From positions 1 to 64,000 of the forward strand of contig NZ_FNBC01000005.1 of the NCBI RefSeq assembly GCF_900102145.1: 64,000 nucleotides of DNA, in the 5' to 3' direction. Under the pieces are notes generated by a model that saw nothing but the letters and a program-made list of their open reading frames with translations, was not told where the DNA came from and searched no databases. A program made the translations under genes and the position numbers. This document shows, in pieces, positions 1-7,740 of the stretch; position 1 is the stretch's first letter, and every line of letters begins with the position of its first letter. The DNA is from Thermus arciformis (GTDB lineage Bacteria > Deinococcota > Deinococci > Deinococcales > Thermaceae).

Positions 1-322
1 GCCCCGTCCACAGGCCCCCGTCGGGTGGGGGGCCCTGGAGGGCCTCCAGGACCCTCCTCTGCTCCTCCGGGGTCAGCTTGGGCTTCTGGCCCGGGTTCTG
101 GTGCCGCTTGTCCTTCAAGCCCTCCGGCCCTTCCCGGTTGTAGCGCCGCACCGTCTCCTGGACCCAGCGGGTGGAGCTGAGGGTGATTTTGGCGATCTCC
201 TTGGCGGCGAGTCCCCGCTTGGCGTGGTAGACGGCCAGGAAGCGATGCTTCTCTATCGGGTCCTTGGCCTTCTTGACCCTCCGCCACAGCTCGTTCAGGG
301 TCAGGTGGTCGGCCACGGTCAT
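1..322 (-). mobile_element. IS630-like transposase, 5' part (runs off window)
   Basis: The first 107 codons of a transposase lie on the minus strand, starting MTVADHLTLNELWRRVKKAK and continuing through a helix-turn-helix region (LAAKEIAKITLSSTRWVQETVRRYN) and a basic linker GLKDKRHQNPGQKPKLTPEE. This order matches the DNA-binding N-terminus of IS630/Tc1-mariner transposases; the DDE catalytic domain would lie beyond base 1. The reading frame is open with no frameshift. A -10-like hexamer TATTCT (329-334 on the minus strand) ends 6 nt before the ATG, so the gene looks leaderless. I could not identify the terminal inverted repeat in 323-426 because the other end is outside the window. Family by recognition; exact element unknown. 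Confidence 0.75.
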
Positions 323-426
323 GGACGAAGAATACAACAAGAAAGGGTATGAATCCGCCTCCAATCCGGTTCCGAGGGACCTAGACCAGTTTAGGCGGGA
401 GGCGACGTTACAGAAGCGTTACCCCG

Positions 427-2310
427 TTACGGGCCGAGGAGCCACTCTACGAAGGCGTTTACCACGTCGTTTTCCGCGAGGAGTTCGGGGTTTTCCAGAA
501 CGGCCTGGTAAAAGGCCCGCACGAGCTCCGGGGTGGGGTTTTGGAGAAGCTCCTGGACGCTTCGCCCCTTGTAGGGCCCCTGGTCCAGGGGGGTGGTGAA
601 CCGGGGGGCGGTGGCCAAGGGGGCAGCCTCCTTAAGGGCCTTGAGGGTCCTCTCCAGGAGGAGCGTTTCCCCTTCCGGCCCCAGGGCCTCCTTGGGGGTG
701 AGGAGGGCCTGGCCCGAGAGGTCCCGGGCCTCGAGGCCCAGGGCGTAGAGCCTGCGGGCGAGGCTTTCCGGCCCCACCTCCAGGGGCAGGAGGACCTGGG
801 CCTCCCCGTAGCGGACCTCGAGGGTGTACCTTCCCTCCTCCGGCAGGGTGACCGCGGGGGCCGTCTCCTCCAGGGCGGCGGTGAGGGGAGGGAAGCCCAA
901 GGGCTTGGCCTCCTGGGCCAGGACCTTCCCCTCCTGCCAGAGGAGGGTTTCCAGGGCCCCCCTCCCCAGGTAGGGGAGGCCTTCCAGGCGCACCATGGGG
1001 AAGACCGCCTCTCCCTTGCGGAAGGGCCTCGCCTCCAGGTCGCCGGGGATGAGGGTGAACCTGAGGACCTGAAGGCGCACCTGGGAGGTCTTCAGGCGCT
1101 TTAGGGCCCGGCTGGCGGCGAAGGCCGCGGGGTGCTTGGGGTGGGCCTCGAGGAAGGCCTCGTAGAGGGGCTTGGCCTCGAGGCCCGCCCGCTCGGCGAG
1201 GTAAGCCCGGAAGAAGAGGGCGAGGGGCTCTTCCCGTTCCTCCAGGTCCTTCAGGGCCTCGGGGTAGTCCTCCCCCTCGTCCAGCCTCAGGGCCCGGTCG
1301 TAGGCGGCCTTGGCCCCGAGGAAGTCCCCGTAGATGGCCCTAAAGAGGCCCAGGTTGTAGTAGGCGGTGGCGTTCGGCTGAAGCCGCACCGCCCTCTCCG
1401 AGGCCAGGAGGGCCCGGGGGAGGTCCCCGGTGAGGTAGTAGGCCCAGCCCAGGTTGGTCCAGTAGAGCCAGGAGTCCGGGCGGAGGGCGAGGGCCTTGAG
1501 GAGGGCCTCCTTGGCCTCCTTTCCCTGGCCTTCCTGGAAGGCGGCAAAGCTCACCTCCTCCCAGGCCAGGGGAAGCTCAGGAAAGGCCTCCGCCAGCCTC
1601 CTCGCCGAGGCCTTCCAGCGCTCGTCCTCCAGGGCCCGGAGGAGGAGGTGGGCCGCCGTCCTTTCCAGCACGTCCCCCTCCCCCATGGCCGCCGCCAGGG
1701 CCAAGGCCTCCTCCCGCTTCCCCTCGGCGAGGAGCCGGAAGGCCTCGTAGGCTCGGGGAAGCCTCCCCTGCCAGAGGAGGAGGAGCCTTTGGGGAAGAAG
1801 CCCCTCAAGAAGCCCGCTTCCCCGGCCCTCCTTCAGGTCCAGGGCCGATTGGTGGAGGGGGTCGGGGTCCTCCCCCTGGGCCAGGGCACGAAGCCTCTCC
1901 TCCGGGAGGCCGGGGGCGGGGAGGGGGGAGCGCCTTGGGGCGAGGCCCTGGCCCTGGAGCCAAAGCCAGGCGAGCTCTGGGGTGGGGAAGAGGGCTTCCT
2001 TGGCCCCCTGGGCGTCCGCCAGGAAGAGCCTGAGGCCCCCTTCCTCCTCCCGCCCGAGGAGCACCCAGTCCGCCCCCGTAACCGCCCGGGCGAGCCGGGC
2101 CCCCGCCTTGGTGTAAAGCCCCCCGGCGAGCTCGTAGCTTCCCCGCCAAGGGAGGTCGGGGAGGAGGAGGGCGAGGAGGGTGGGGGGTGGGGCCTTCAGC
2201 CCCTGGGCGAAGGCCTGGGCGAGGCCGTACCCCTTGGGGCCCTCAAAGGGCAGGACGAGGCCTTGGGCGAGGGCGAGGCCCAGGAAGAGGAGGCCGGAAA
2301 TCCAGCGCAT
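427..2310 (-). CDS. Secreted TPR-repeat protein of unknown function
   Basis: A 627-residue protein with an N-terminal signal peptide (MRWISGLLFLGLALAQG, cleavage likely near residue 16). Tetratricopeptide repeats are clear around residues 235-345, for example LALRPDSWLYWTNLGWAYYLTGDLPRALLASERAVRLQPNATAYYNLGLFRAIYGDFLGAKAAYDRAL. The C-terminal third (about 400-627) is a beta-rich region without a motif I recognise. It is probably periplasmic or cell-envelope associated and acts as a protein-binding scaffold. The start is supported by a -10 hexamer TAAAAT at 2317-2322 ending exactly 6 nt before the ATG (leaderless). It lies just downstream of the WecG-like gene on the same strand but has its own promoter. 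No enzymatic function is evident. Confidence 0.8.
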   Translation of the reverse strand: MRWISGLLFLGLALAQGLVLPFEGPKGYGLAQAFAQGLKAPPPTLLALLLPDLPWRGSYELAGGLYTKAGARLARAVTGADWVLLGREEEGGLRLFLADAQGAKEALFPTPELAWLWLQGQGLAPRRSPLPAPGLPEERLRALAQGEDPDPLHQSALDLKEGRGSGLLEGLLPQRLLLLWQGRLPRAYEAFRLLAEGKREEALALAAAMGEGDVLERTAAHLLLRALEDERWKASARRLAEAFPELPLAWEEVSFAAFQEGQGKEAKEALLKALALRPDSWLYWTNLGWAYYLTGDLPRALLASERAVRLQPNATAYYNLGLFRAIYGDFLGAKAAYDRALRLDEGEDYPEALKDLEEREEPLALFFRAYLAERAGLEAKPLYEAFLEAHPKHPAAFAASRALKRLKTSQVRLQVLRFTLIPGDLEARPFRKGEAVFPMVRLEGLPYLGRGALETLLWQEGKVLAQEAKPLGFPPLTAALEETAPAVTLPEEGRYTLEVRYGEAQVLLPLEVGPESLARRLYALGLEARDLSGQALLTPKEALGPEGETLLLERTLKALKEAAPLATAPRFTTPLDQGPYKGRSVQELLQNPTPELVRAFYQAVLENPELLAENDVVNAFVEWLLGP

Positions 2311-2319
2311 GGGCCCATT

Positions 2320-3024
2320 TTAGCGCCCTTCCCTAAGCACCATGTAAGCGAAGCGGAAAAGCCTGGGGGCCCTCCGCCAGCGCTTCGGGTCCAGGCCCAC
2401 CCGCAAAAGCCACTCCAGGCCGAGCCTCTGGGCCCAGAGGGGGGGGCGCCTCGCCTCCCCCGCCAGGACGTCCAGGGTGCCCCCTACCCCCATGGCCACC
2501 CGGGCCTCGAGGTGGGGCTTGTGGCGGTGGATGAAGGCTTCCTGACGCTCCCCCATGCCCACCAGGAGGAGGTCGGGGGCGGCCTTCCGGATGGCCTCCA
2601 CCACCGGGGCCTCCTCCTGGAAGTAGCCGTGGTGGTGCCCCACCACCACGCCCCCCAGGCGCTCCACCTCCCGGGCGGCCCTTTCGGCCACCCCGGGCTT
2701 CCCCCCGAGGAGGTAGACCCGGACCCCGGGGAAGCGGCGGAGGAGGGCGAGGGTGAGGTCAATCCCCGTGACCCGTTCCTTGAGGGAAAGGCTGTGGAGG
2801 CGCCGCACCGCCCAGAGGATCCCCACCCCGTCCGGGGTGACGAGCTCGGCCTCGAGGACGGCCCGCCTCAGGGCCTCGTCCTCCTGGGCCCTCACGGCGA
2901 TCTCGGGGTTCAGGGTCACCACCTGGTGGGTCCTTTCCTCCCGGAGGAAGCCCCCGAGGCGCTTTAGGGCCTCCTCCATGTCCACGGGGTCTAGGGGCAG
3001 GCCGAGGAGGGTCAGCCGTTCCAT
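2320..3024 (-). CDS. WecG/TagA/CpsF family glycosyltransferase
   Basis: A 234-residue protein matching the WecG/TagA/CpsF family throughout: the N-terminal THQVVTLNPEIAVRAQED block, the TPDGVGILWAVR motif carrying the conserved aspartate, RVTGIDLTLALL, the YLLGGKPGVAERAA nucleotide-binding region, HGYF, and LLLVGMGERQEAFIH followed by MGVGGTLDVLAGEARRPPLWAQRLGLEWLLRV. Family members transfer N-acetylmannosamine-type sugars to lipid-linked acceptors in envelope polysaccharide or teichoic acid synthesis; the substrate here is unknown. The start overlaps the end of the ComB-like gene by 13 bp, so the two are co-transcribed. Length is typical for the family. Confidence 0.88.
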   Translation of the reverse strand: MERLTLLGLPLDPVDMEEALKRLGGFLREERTHQVVTLNPEIAVRAQEDEALRRAVLEAELVTPDGVGILWAVRRLHSLSLKERVTGIDLTLALLRRFPGVRVYLLGGKPGVAERAAREVERLGGVVVGHHHGYFQEEAPVVEAIRKAAPDLLLVGMGERQEAFIHRHKPHLEARVAMGVGGTLDVLAGEARRPPLWAQRLGLEWLLRVGLDPKRWRRAPRLFRFAYMVLREGR

Positions 3025-3728
3025 GGGACGAACCTCTGGGCGTGGCGGTCTTGGCTAAGCCCGTAGGCCTCCTTGGGGAAGCGGCGGACCTCGGCGAGCC
3101 TGGGCACCACGGGGTCCACCCCGATGAGGCTCGCCCAGGCCAGCTCCTCGGCGCGGCCCTGGCGGTGGAGGGCCTGGCCCTCGGGGCTTTGGAAAAGGGC
3201 CTCCTGGGGGTCGGGGAAGGCCTTGAGGAGGGCGGTGGCGAGGGAGGGCGGGGCCTCGGGGGAAAGCTTGCGCTTGAGGAAGCCCGCGGCCACCAGGGCG
3301 GAAAGGAGGGGCTCGGGGGCCCCGGCCGGGCGGAGGGTGAGGTGGGGGAGGCTTTGGGCCAAGGCCAAGGCCGCCTTGGCGTTGCGGAGGTTGGCCACGT
3401 AGACCTCCTCTTCCTCGGGGAGGAGGCTTGCGCTAAGGGAAGGGGCCACCAGGACCGCCCGCTTGCCCCGGACCTCGGCCTCCTCCAGGTCCAGGAGGGA
3501 AAGCCTCCCGTGGAAGCCTTCCGGGGGAAACCCCTCCACCTCGCCCAGGAGGAGGACGTCCTTCCCCAGGGCCTCCGCAAGGAGCCTCGCCACCTTGGGC
3601 CCCGGGGCCACCCAGACCTCCTGGGCCCCCAGGGCGAGGAGGCGGGTGAGGACGCTCCCCGCGGGCAGGACCTCCACCAGGAACAGGGGGCCTTGGGCCG
3701 GCCTCAGGCACAGGTCAACCCGGCACAC
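3012..3728 (-). CDS. ComB-like 2-phosphosulfolactate phosphatase family protein
   Basis: A 238-residue protein with the overall layout of the ComB family: an early hydrophobic strand (LFLVEVLPAGSVLTRLLALGAQEVWVA), LLLGEVEGFPPEGFHGRLSLLDLEEAEVRGKRAVLVAPSLSASLL, YVANLRNAKAALALAQ and a C-terminal EELAWASLIGVDPVVPRL block. ComB hydrolyses 2-phosphosulfolactate in coenzyme M synthesis, but family members occur widely in bacteria lacking that cofactor, so the substrate here is unknown. The start is GTG at 3726-3728; a minus-strand -10 hexamer TATCAT (3735-3740) ends 6 nt before it. It is transcribed divergently from thiL and overlaps the downstream glycosyltransferase by 13 bp. Confidence 0.7.
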   Translation of the reverse strand: MCRVDLCLRPAQGPLFLVEVLPAGSVLTRLLALGAQEVWVAPGPKVARLLAEALGKDVLLLGEVEGFPPEGFHGRLSLLDLEEAEVRGKRAVLVAPSLSASLLPEEEEVYVANLRNAKAALALAQSLPHLTLRPAGAPEPLLSALVAAGFLKRKLSPEAPPSLATALLKAFPDPQEALFQSPEGQALHRQGRAEELAWASLIGVDPVVPRLAEVRRFPKEAYGLSQDRHAQRFVPWNG

Positions 3729-3734
3729 CCGGCC

Positions 3735-3749
3735 ATGATACCCTAGCCT
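3735..3749. promoter_or_regulatory. Divergent leaderless promoters, comB-like (-) and thiL (+)
   Basis: Minus-strand TATCAT occupies 3735-3740, 6 nt before the GTG of the ComB-like gene. Plus-strand TAGCCT occupies 3744-3749, 6 nt before the ATG of thiL at 3756. The two -10 candidates are only 3 bp apart. No convincing -35 elements were seen. Confidence 0.5.
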
Positions 3750-3755
3750 GGGCGT

Positions 3756-4691
3756 ATGCGGCTTAAGGACCTGGGCGAGCGGGCCCTCCTCGCGAGGCTC
3801 GCCCCCCTGGGCTACCCCCCGGAGGCCCCCCTGCCCCCGGGGGACGACGCCGGGGGGGTTTGGGTGGAGGGAAGGGCCTGGCTCCTCAAGACGGACGGCT
3901 TCCTCTACCGGGAGGTGGCCCTAAGGGGCATGGGGCCCTTTGAGGTGGGGTTTCGGGGGGTGGCGGCCACGGCCTCGGACCTCCTCGCCAAGATGGGGCG
4001 GCCCTTGGGCTTCACCTTGGGCCTCTTTCTGCCCGAGGACCTGGAGGAGAGTTTCGTCCTGGAGCTCGTGCGCGGGGCGGCGGAGGCGGCCAAGCGGCTT
4101 GGGGCCTTCCTCCTCGGGGGGGACACGAACCGGGGGGTGGAGGTGGCCCTCACCGTCTCCGGCTTCGCCCAGACGGAGGCCCCCTTGCCCCGGAGGGCCC
4201 TCCCCGGGGACCTCCTCTACCTCGCGGGCGACCGGTGGGGGAGGACGGGGGCGGCCATCCGGGCCCACTACGAGGGGCGCTCCTTGGAGGGGTTTCCCGA
4301 GATCCGGGAGGCCGCCTTCTACCCCCTGCCCCGCCTGGGGCTCCTCGCCCTCTCCGGCTTCCTCCGGGGAAGCCTGGACTCCTCCGACGGCCTCGCCGAG
4401 ACCCTTTGGCAGCTTGCCGAGCTCGGGGTGGGGGTGGAGGTGGAGGCCCTGCCCCTCTACCCCGACGTCCTGGCCTTCGCGGGGAGCGAGGAGGCGGCCT
4501 TGGAGCTCGTCCTCTACGGGGGCGAGGAGTTTGAGGCGGTCCTGGTGGTGCCCCAGGAAGGGGCGGCCGCGGTGGAGGCGAGGGCCAAGGCCAGGGGGCT
4601 CCCCCTCTTCCGGGCAGGGAGGGTAGTGGCGGGGGGAGGGGTTTACCTCCGGGGGGCGCTCCTTCCCCGGAAGGGGTATACCCACTTCTAG
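3756..4691 (+). CDS. thiL: Thiamine-monophosphate kinase
   Basis: A 311-residue ThiL: phosphorylates thiamine monophosphate to the active cofactor thiamine diphosphate using ATP. The family landmarks are in order: LKDLGERALLARLAP at the N-terminus, PPGDDAGGV (Mg/ATP aspartates), LLKTDGFLYREV, GFRGVAATASDLLAKMGRPLGF, FLLGGDTNRG, SLDSSDGLAETL, and YGGEEFEAVLVV near the C-terminus. Length is normal for the PurM-like kinase fold. It stands alone between the ComB-like gene (divergent) and the SDR gene; no TPP riboswitch was seen in the short upstream region, where a possible -10 (TAGCCT) sits 6 nt before the ATG. Confidence 0.93.
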   Translation: MRLKDLGERALLARLAPLGYPPEAPLPPGDDAGGVWVEGRAWLLKTDGFLYREVALRGMGPFEVGFRGVAATASDLLAKMGRPLGFTLGLFLPEDLEESFVLELVRGAAEAAKRLGAFLLGGDTNRGVEVALTVSGFAQTEAPLPRRALPGDLLYLAGDRWGRTGAAIRAHYEGRSLEGFPEIREAAFYPLPRLGLLALSGFLRGSLDSSDGLAETLWQLAELGVGVEVEALPLYPDVLAFAGSEEAALELVLYGGEEFEAVLVVPQEGAAAVEARAKARGLPLFRAGRVVAGGGVYLRGALLPRKGYTHF

Positions 4692-4805
4692 GTACCCTGT
4701 TCTGGACTTCGCTAGAGCAGGGGCCCCAGAAGAGCTTTCCTACAGCCCTAGTTCCGGCATCCCCTGTTGCGAAGCCAACGTGTGGGCACTTAGGAGGTGG
4801 TGAAG

Positions 4806-5603
4806 GTGGCTTCTTTGGACGAGCTGGTTCGTTTACAAGGGCGGGTGGCCTTGGTTACGGGGGCGGCCAAGGGCATCGGTAGGGCCACGGCCGTGCGCCT
4901 GGCGGAGGCGGGGGCGGGGCTCATCCTCGTGGATCGGGACGAAGACCTTCTCAAGGACGTGGCCCAGGTGGTCCGGGAGGTCCACGGGGTAAGGGTGGAG
5001 GTTTGCGCCTTAGACCTGGCCTCCCGGGAGGCCGTTCAGGACCTCTGGCGTCGTCTCGAGGGCCGCGGGCCTCTTCCCGAGATTCTGGTCAACAACGCAG
5101 GTGTCTACCCTTTTTGCCCCTTTGAAGAGGTGGACGAGCTCCTCTGGCGCCGGACCCTCGCCGTAAACCTGGAAGCGGTGTTTTGGATGTGCCAGGGGTT
5201 TGTGCGGGCCTACAAGGGGCGTAGGGGGGCTATCGTTAATGTGAGTTCTATTGAGGCCTTCCTTCCCGTCGTCCGGGGGGTGGCGCACTACGATGCTGCT
5301 AAGGCGGGGGTGGTGGCTTTGACTCGGGCTTTGGCCCGGGAATACGGGAAGCGGATTCGGGCCAACGTGGTGGTTCCCGGGGGGATCCGCACCGAAGGGG
5401 TAAGGGAGGCCGTGCGCCGCACCCTTCTTAAGGTGGACTGGGACAAGATGGCCACCGGCTTCTTCTTCCAGGCCCGGCTCCCCATGGGCCGCTTTGGGGA
5501 CCCGGACGAGGTGGCTCGGGTGATTCTTTTCCTGGTCAGCGACTTAGCAAGTTACGTGAACGGGGCGGTGGTGCCGGTGGACGGCGGGTTCCTCTCCGCT
5601 TGA
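4806..5603 (+). CDS. Short-chain dehydrogenase/reductase (SDR), NAD(H)-type
   Basis: A classical SDR oxidoreductase of about 265 residues. It has the cofactor loop TGAAKGIGRA, an aspartate at the end of beta-2 (LILVDRDED) favouring NAD over NADP, NNAG, NVSSIEAF with the catalytic serine and the YDAAK catalytic Tyr/Lys pair. The C-terminus SDLASYVNGAVVPVDGGF is typical. The open frame reaches back to GTG 4797, but the Shine-Dalgarno AGGAGG occupies 4792-4797, so GTG 4806 (8 nt spacing) is the better start. Codon use includes more T-ending codons (GCT, TCT, GTT, TTT) than neighbours, suggesting recent acquisition. Substrate unknown. Confidence 0.85.
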   Translation: MASLDELVRLQGRVALVTGAAKGIGRATAVRLAEAGAGLILVDRDEDLLKDVAQVVREVHGVRVEVCALDLASREAVQDLWRRLEGRGPLPEILVNNAGVYPFCPFEEVDELLWRRTLAVNLEAVFWMCQGFVRAYKGRRGAIVNVSSIEAFLPVVRGVAHYDAAKAGVVALTRALAREYGKRIRANVVVPGGIRTEGVREAVRRTLLKVDWDKMATGFFFQARLPMGRFGDPDEVARVILFLVSDLASYVNGAVVPVDGGFLSA

Positions 5604-5614
5604 AAGCGCTTTGG
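5601..5614. promoter_or_regulatory. LacI-type operator-like palindrome
   Basis: TGAAAGCGCTTTGG contains the perfect 10-bp palindrome AAAGCGCTTT, close to the consensus of LacI/CcpA-family operators. It begins at the stop codon of the SDR gene and lies about 43 bp before the nitroreductase start. It resembles GAAGCGCTTC beside the LacI-family regulator gene at 63.0 kb. Role inferred only. Confidence 0.35.
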
Positions 5615-5656
5615 TTCACAAAAAGGGTCCGTCCCCCAGGTTAGCCTTCCCCAGGT

Positions 5657-6274
5657 ATGGAGGCGACCCTTCCCGTTTTGGACGCGAAGACGGCGGCCCT
5701 CAAGAGGCGCTCCATCCGGCGTTACCGGAAGGACCCCGTGCCCGAGGGGCTTCTTAGGGAGGTCCTCGAGGCCGCCCTTAGGGCGCCCTCGGCCTGGAAC
5801 CTCCAGCCCTGGCGGATCGTGGTGGTGCGAGACCCCGCCACCAAGCGGGCCCTGAGGGAGGCGGCCTTCGGCCAGGCCCACGTGGAGGAGGCCCCCGTGG
5901 TCCTGGTCCTCTACGCCGACCTCGAGGACGCCCTCGCCCACCTGGACGAGGTCATCCACCCCGGGGTCCAGGGGGAAAGGCGTGAGGCGCAGAAGCAGGC
6001 CATCCAACGGGCCTTCGCCGCCATGGGGCAAGAGGCGCGAAAGGCCTGGGCCTCCGGGCAGAGCTACATCCTCTTGGGCTACCTCCTTCTCCTCCTGGAG
6101 GCTTATGGTCTCGGAAGCGTCCCCATGCTGGGGTTTGACCCCGAGAGGGTGAAGGCCATCCTGGGGCTTCCTTCCCACGCCGCCGTCCCCGCCCTGGTGG
6201 CCTTGGGCTACCCGGCGGAGGAGGGCTACCCCTCCCACCGCCTGCCCCTGGAGCGGGTGGTCCTCTGGCGCTAG
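5657..6274 (+). CDS. Nitroreductase family protein
   Basis: A 205-residue flavin-dependent nitroreductase-fold protein. The N-terminal FMN-binding signature RRSIRRYRKDPVPEGLLREVLEAALRAPSAWNLQPWRIVVVRDP is diagnostic, and the C-terminal glycine-rich part (GLGSVPMLGFDPERVKAILGLP ... VALGYPAEE) provides the remaining FMN contacts. Family enzymes use NAD(P)H to reduce nitro compounds, quinones or flavins; the physiological substrate cannot be read from sequence. The gene ends tail to tail with the MNT gene, the two stop codons overlapping. Upstream lies a LacI-like operator that could control it. Confidence 0.88.
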   Translation: MEATLPVLDAKTAALKRRSIRRYRKDPVPEGLLREVLEAALRAPSAWNLQPWRIVVVRDPATKRALREAAFGQAHVEEAPVVLVLYADLEDALAHLDEVIHPGVQGERREAQKQAIQRAFAAMGQEARKAWASGQSYILLGYLLLLLEAYGLGSVPMLGFDPERVKAILGLPSHAAVPALVALGYPAEEGYPSHRLPLERVVLWR

Positions 6275-6615
6275 GGAGGGAGGAGGAGCCAGCGGGTTTC
6301 CTCCCAGAGGACCCGGGCCAGGCGGGGGCTCCTTTGGGGCAGGCCTTTCCACTCCTCCAGGGTGTAGACCAAGGCCTCCGCGGGCACGGGAAGCTCCAGG
6401 GGGCGCTTCCAGGGAGGGAGGGGAGAGTGGGCCACCAGGAGGAGGAGGTCTAGGTCGCTTCCCACCCCCGCCTCCCCCCGGGCGTAGGAGCCGAAGTAGC
6501 CTGCGGCCACAAGCCCAGGGATAGGGTGGCGGACGAGCCAGTCCTTCAGGGCCTCCTCCACCTTTTCCCGGCTAGGCCACCTGAGCACGGACGAACCCAA
6601 GGACCTCACGGGCAT
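6271..6615 (-). CDS. mntA: MNT-type minimal nucleotidyltransferase
   Basis: A 114-residue minimal nucleotidyltransferase of the MNT/HEPN toxin-antitoxin class. The GSYARGEAGVGSDLDLLLLV segment carries the GS...DxD active-site signature (both aspartates present), so it may be catalytically competent. In intact systems MntA AMPylates its HEPN partner (HepT RNase) and so neutralises it. Here the upstream HEPN gene is reduced to 20 codons whose stop overlaps the mntA start, so the enzyme appears to lack its cognate partner in this locus. It probably relies on the promoter left by the remnant. Length is normal for the family. Confidence 0.85.
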   Translation of the reverse strand: MPVRSLGSSVLRWPSREKVEEALKDWLVRHPIPGLVAAGYFGSYARGEAGVGSDLDLLLLVAHSPLPPWKRPLELPVPAEALVYTLEEWKGLPQRSPRLARVLWEETRWLLLPP

Positions 6616-6668
6616 AGCTCACCGCCACCCTTCTCCGCCCGGAGGAGCCAGTCCCGGCCCCGGTTCAT
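6606..6668 (-). pseudogene. HEPN (hepT-like) gene remnant, 20 codons
   Basis: Immediately upstream of the MNT gene is a short frame encoding MNRGRDWLLRAEKGGGELCP and a TGA. Its first 13 residues match the typical opening of HEPN-domain proteins paired with MNT enzymes (MNRxxDWLxxAE). The rest of the domain, including the RX4-6H RNase motif, is absent. The frame overlaps the mntA start. The ancestral promoter seems preserved: minus-strand TAAACT at 6675-6680 ends 6 nt before the ATG. I infer an internal deletion that removed nearly all of hepT while keeping promoter, start and possibly the last codons. Confidence 0.65.
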
Positions 6669-6684
6669 GCCCTGAGTTTACCGC

Positions 6685-6690
6685 TATACT
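6685..6690 (+). promoter_or_regulatory. -10 element of hisC (leaderless)
   Basis: TATACT ends 6 nt before the hisC ATG at 6697. It stands next to the divergent TAAACT (6675-6680, minus strand) serving the HEPN remnant/mntA. No clear -35. Confidence 0.55.
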
Positions 6691-6696
6691 CGGGTC

Positions 6697-7740
6697 ATGC
6701 GGGCCTTCAAGGCGCATCTCCGGGGCCTTAGCCCTTACCCCTACAAGAAGGAAGAGGCCCCGGTGAAGCTGGACCAGAACGAAAGCCCCTTTGACCTCCC
6801 CAGGGCGCTCAAGGAGGAGGCCTTGGGACGCCTCAGGGGCCTTCCCTGGAACCGCTACCCGGAGATCCACGCGGAAAGCCTCAGGAAGAGGCTTTCCGCC
6901 CTTCTGGACTGGCCCGAGGAGGGGATCGTCCTTTCTCCCGGCTCCAACCTCCTGATCCTCGCCCTGAGCCTGGCGGCGGAGGAGGTCCTGGACCTTAGCC
7001 CCTCCTTCCCCCACTACGCCCACGCCGCCAAGGTGGCGGGGACGCCCTACCGGGCGGTGCCCCTCGGGGAAGGGTTTTCCCTGGACCTTGACGCCCTCCT
7101 CGCCGCCTTCAGGGGCGGGGTCCTCTTCCTCCCCAACCCCCACGCCCCCACGGGGGTCCTCTTCCCAGAGGAGGCCCTTTGGGCCCTGGCGGAACGGGCC
7201 AGGGAGGTGGGGGGGCTTTTGGTGGTGGACGAGGCCTACCAGGAGTTCGCCGGGACGGACTTCCGCTCCCTCGCCCGGGAAAACCCCCACGTGGCCCTGC
7301 TTCGCACCTTCTCCAAGGCCTTCTCCCTGGGGGGGGTCCGCGCCGGGTACCTCCTAGGAAGCCCGGAGGTGGCGGGGGTGGTGCGGGAGGTGCTTCCCCC
7401 CTTCGTCCTTCCCGCCCACACCGGGGCCATCCTGGAAGTGGTCTTGGAAAACCCGGGCTACGTGGAGAAGGTGGTGGAGGAGGTGGTGGCCCAAAGGGAG
7501 CGGGTCTACCGGGAGCTCCTCGCCCACCCCACCTGGCGCCCCTACCCGAGCCGCACCAACTTCCTCCTGGTGCGAACCCCCGATGCCGAAGAGGCCTTCC
7601 GCCACCTCCTCGCCCGGGGCGTCCTGGTGCGTCGGCAGGACCGCTACCCAGGGCTTGCGGGGTGCCTCCGGGTCACCATCGGCCGGAAGGAGGAGATGGA
7701 CGCCTTCCTGAGGGCGGCCTTCGGGGTGGCCTATGCGTGA
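6697..7740 (+). CDS. hisC: Histidinol-phosphate aminotransferase
   Basis: A 347-residue class I/II PLP-dependent aminotransferase that converts imidazole-acetol phosphate to histidinol phosphate. It shows the HisC opening KLDQNESPFDLP, the cofactor loop PGSNLLILAL, FLPNPHAPTG, VVDEAYQEFAG, the PLP-lysine motif TFSKAFSLGGVRAGYLLG (Lys207) and the C-terminal RTNFLLVRT. It is the first gene of a his cluster, overlapping hisB by 8 bp, and has a -10 hexamer 6 nt upstream of its ATG. The hisB and hisH neighbours make HisC more likely than another branch-chain or aromatic aminotransferase. Confidence 0.93.
   Translation: MRAFKAHLRGLSPYPYKKEEAPVKLDQNESPFDLPRALKEEALGRLRGLPWNRYPEIHAESLRKRLSALLDWPEEGIVLSPGSNLLILALSLAAEEVLDLSPSFPHYAHAAKVAGTPYRAVPLGEGFSLDLDALLAAFRGGVLFLPNPHAPTGVLFPEEALWALAERAREVGGLLVVDEAYQEFAGTDFRSLARENPHVALLRTFSKAFSLGGVRAGYLLGSPEVAGVVREVLPPFVLPAHTGAILEVVLENPGYVEKVVEEVVAQRERVYRELLAHPTWRPYPSRTNFLLVRTPDAEEAFRHLLARGVLVRRQDRYPGLAGCLRVTIGRKEEMDAFLRAAFGVAYA

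Noticed and set aside
1132-2967. 611-residue plus-strand frame opposite the TPR and glycosyltransferase genes
   Set aside because: Low-complexity Gly/Pro/Glu-rich translation without motifs; the minus strand holds recognisable families.
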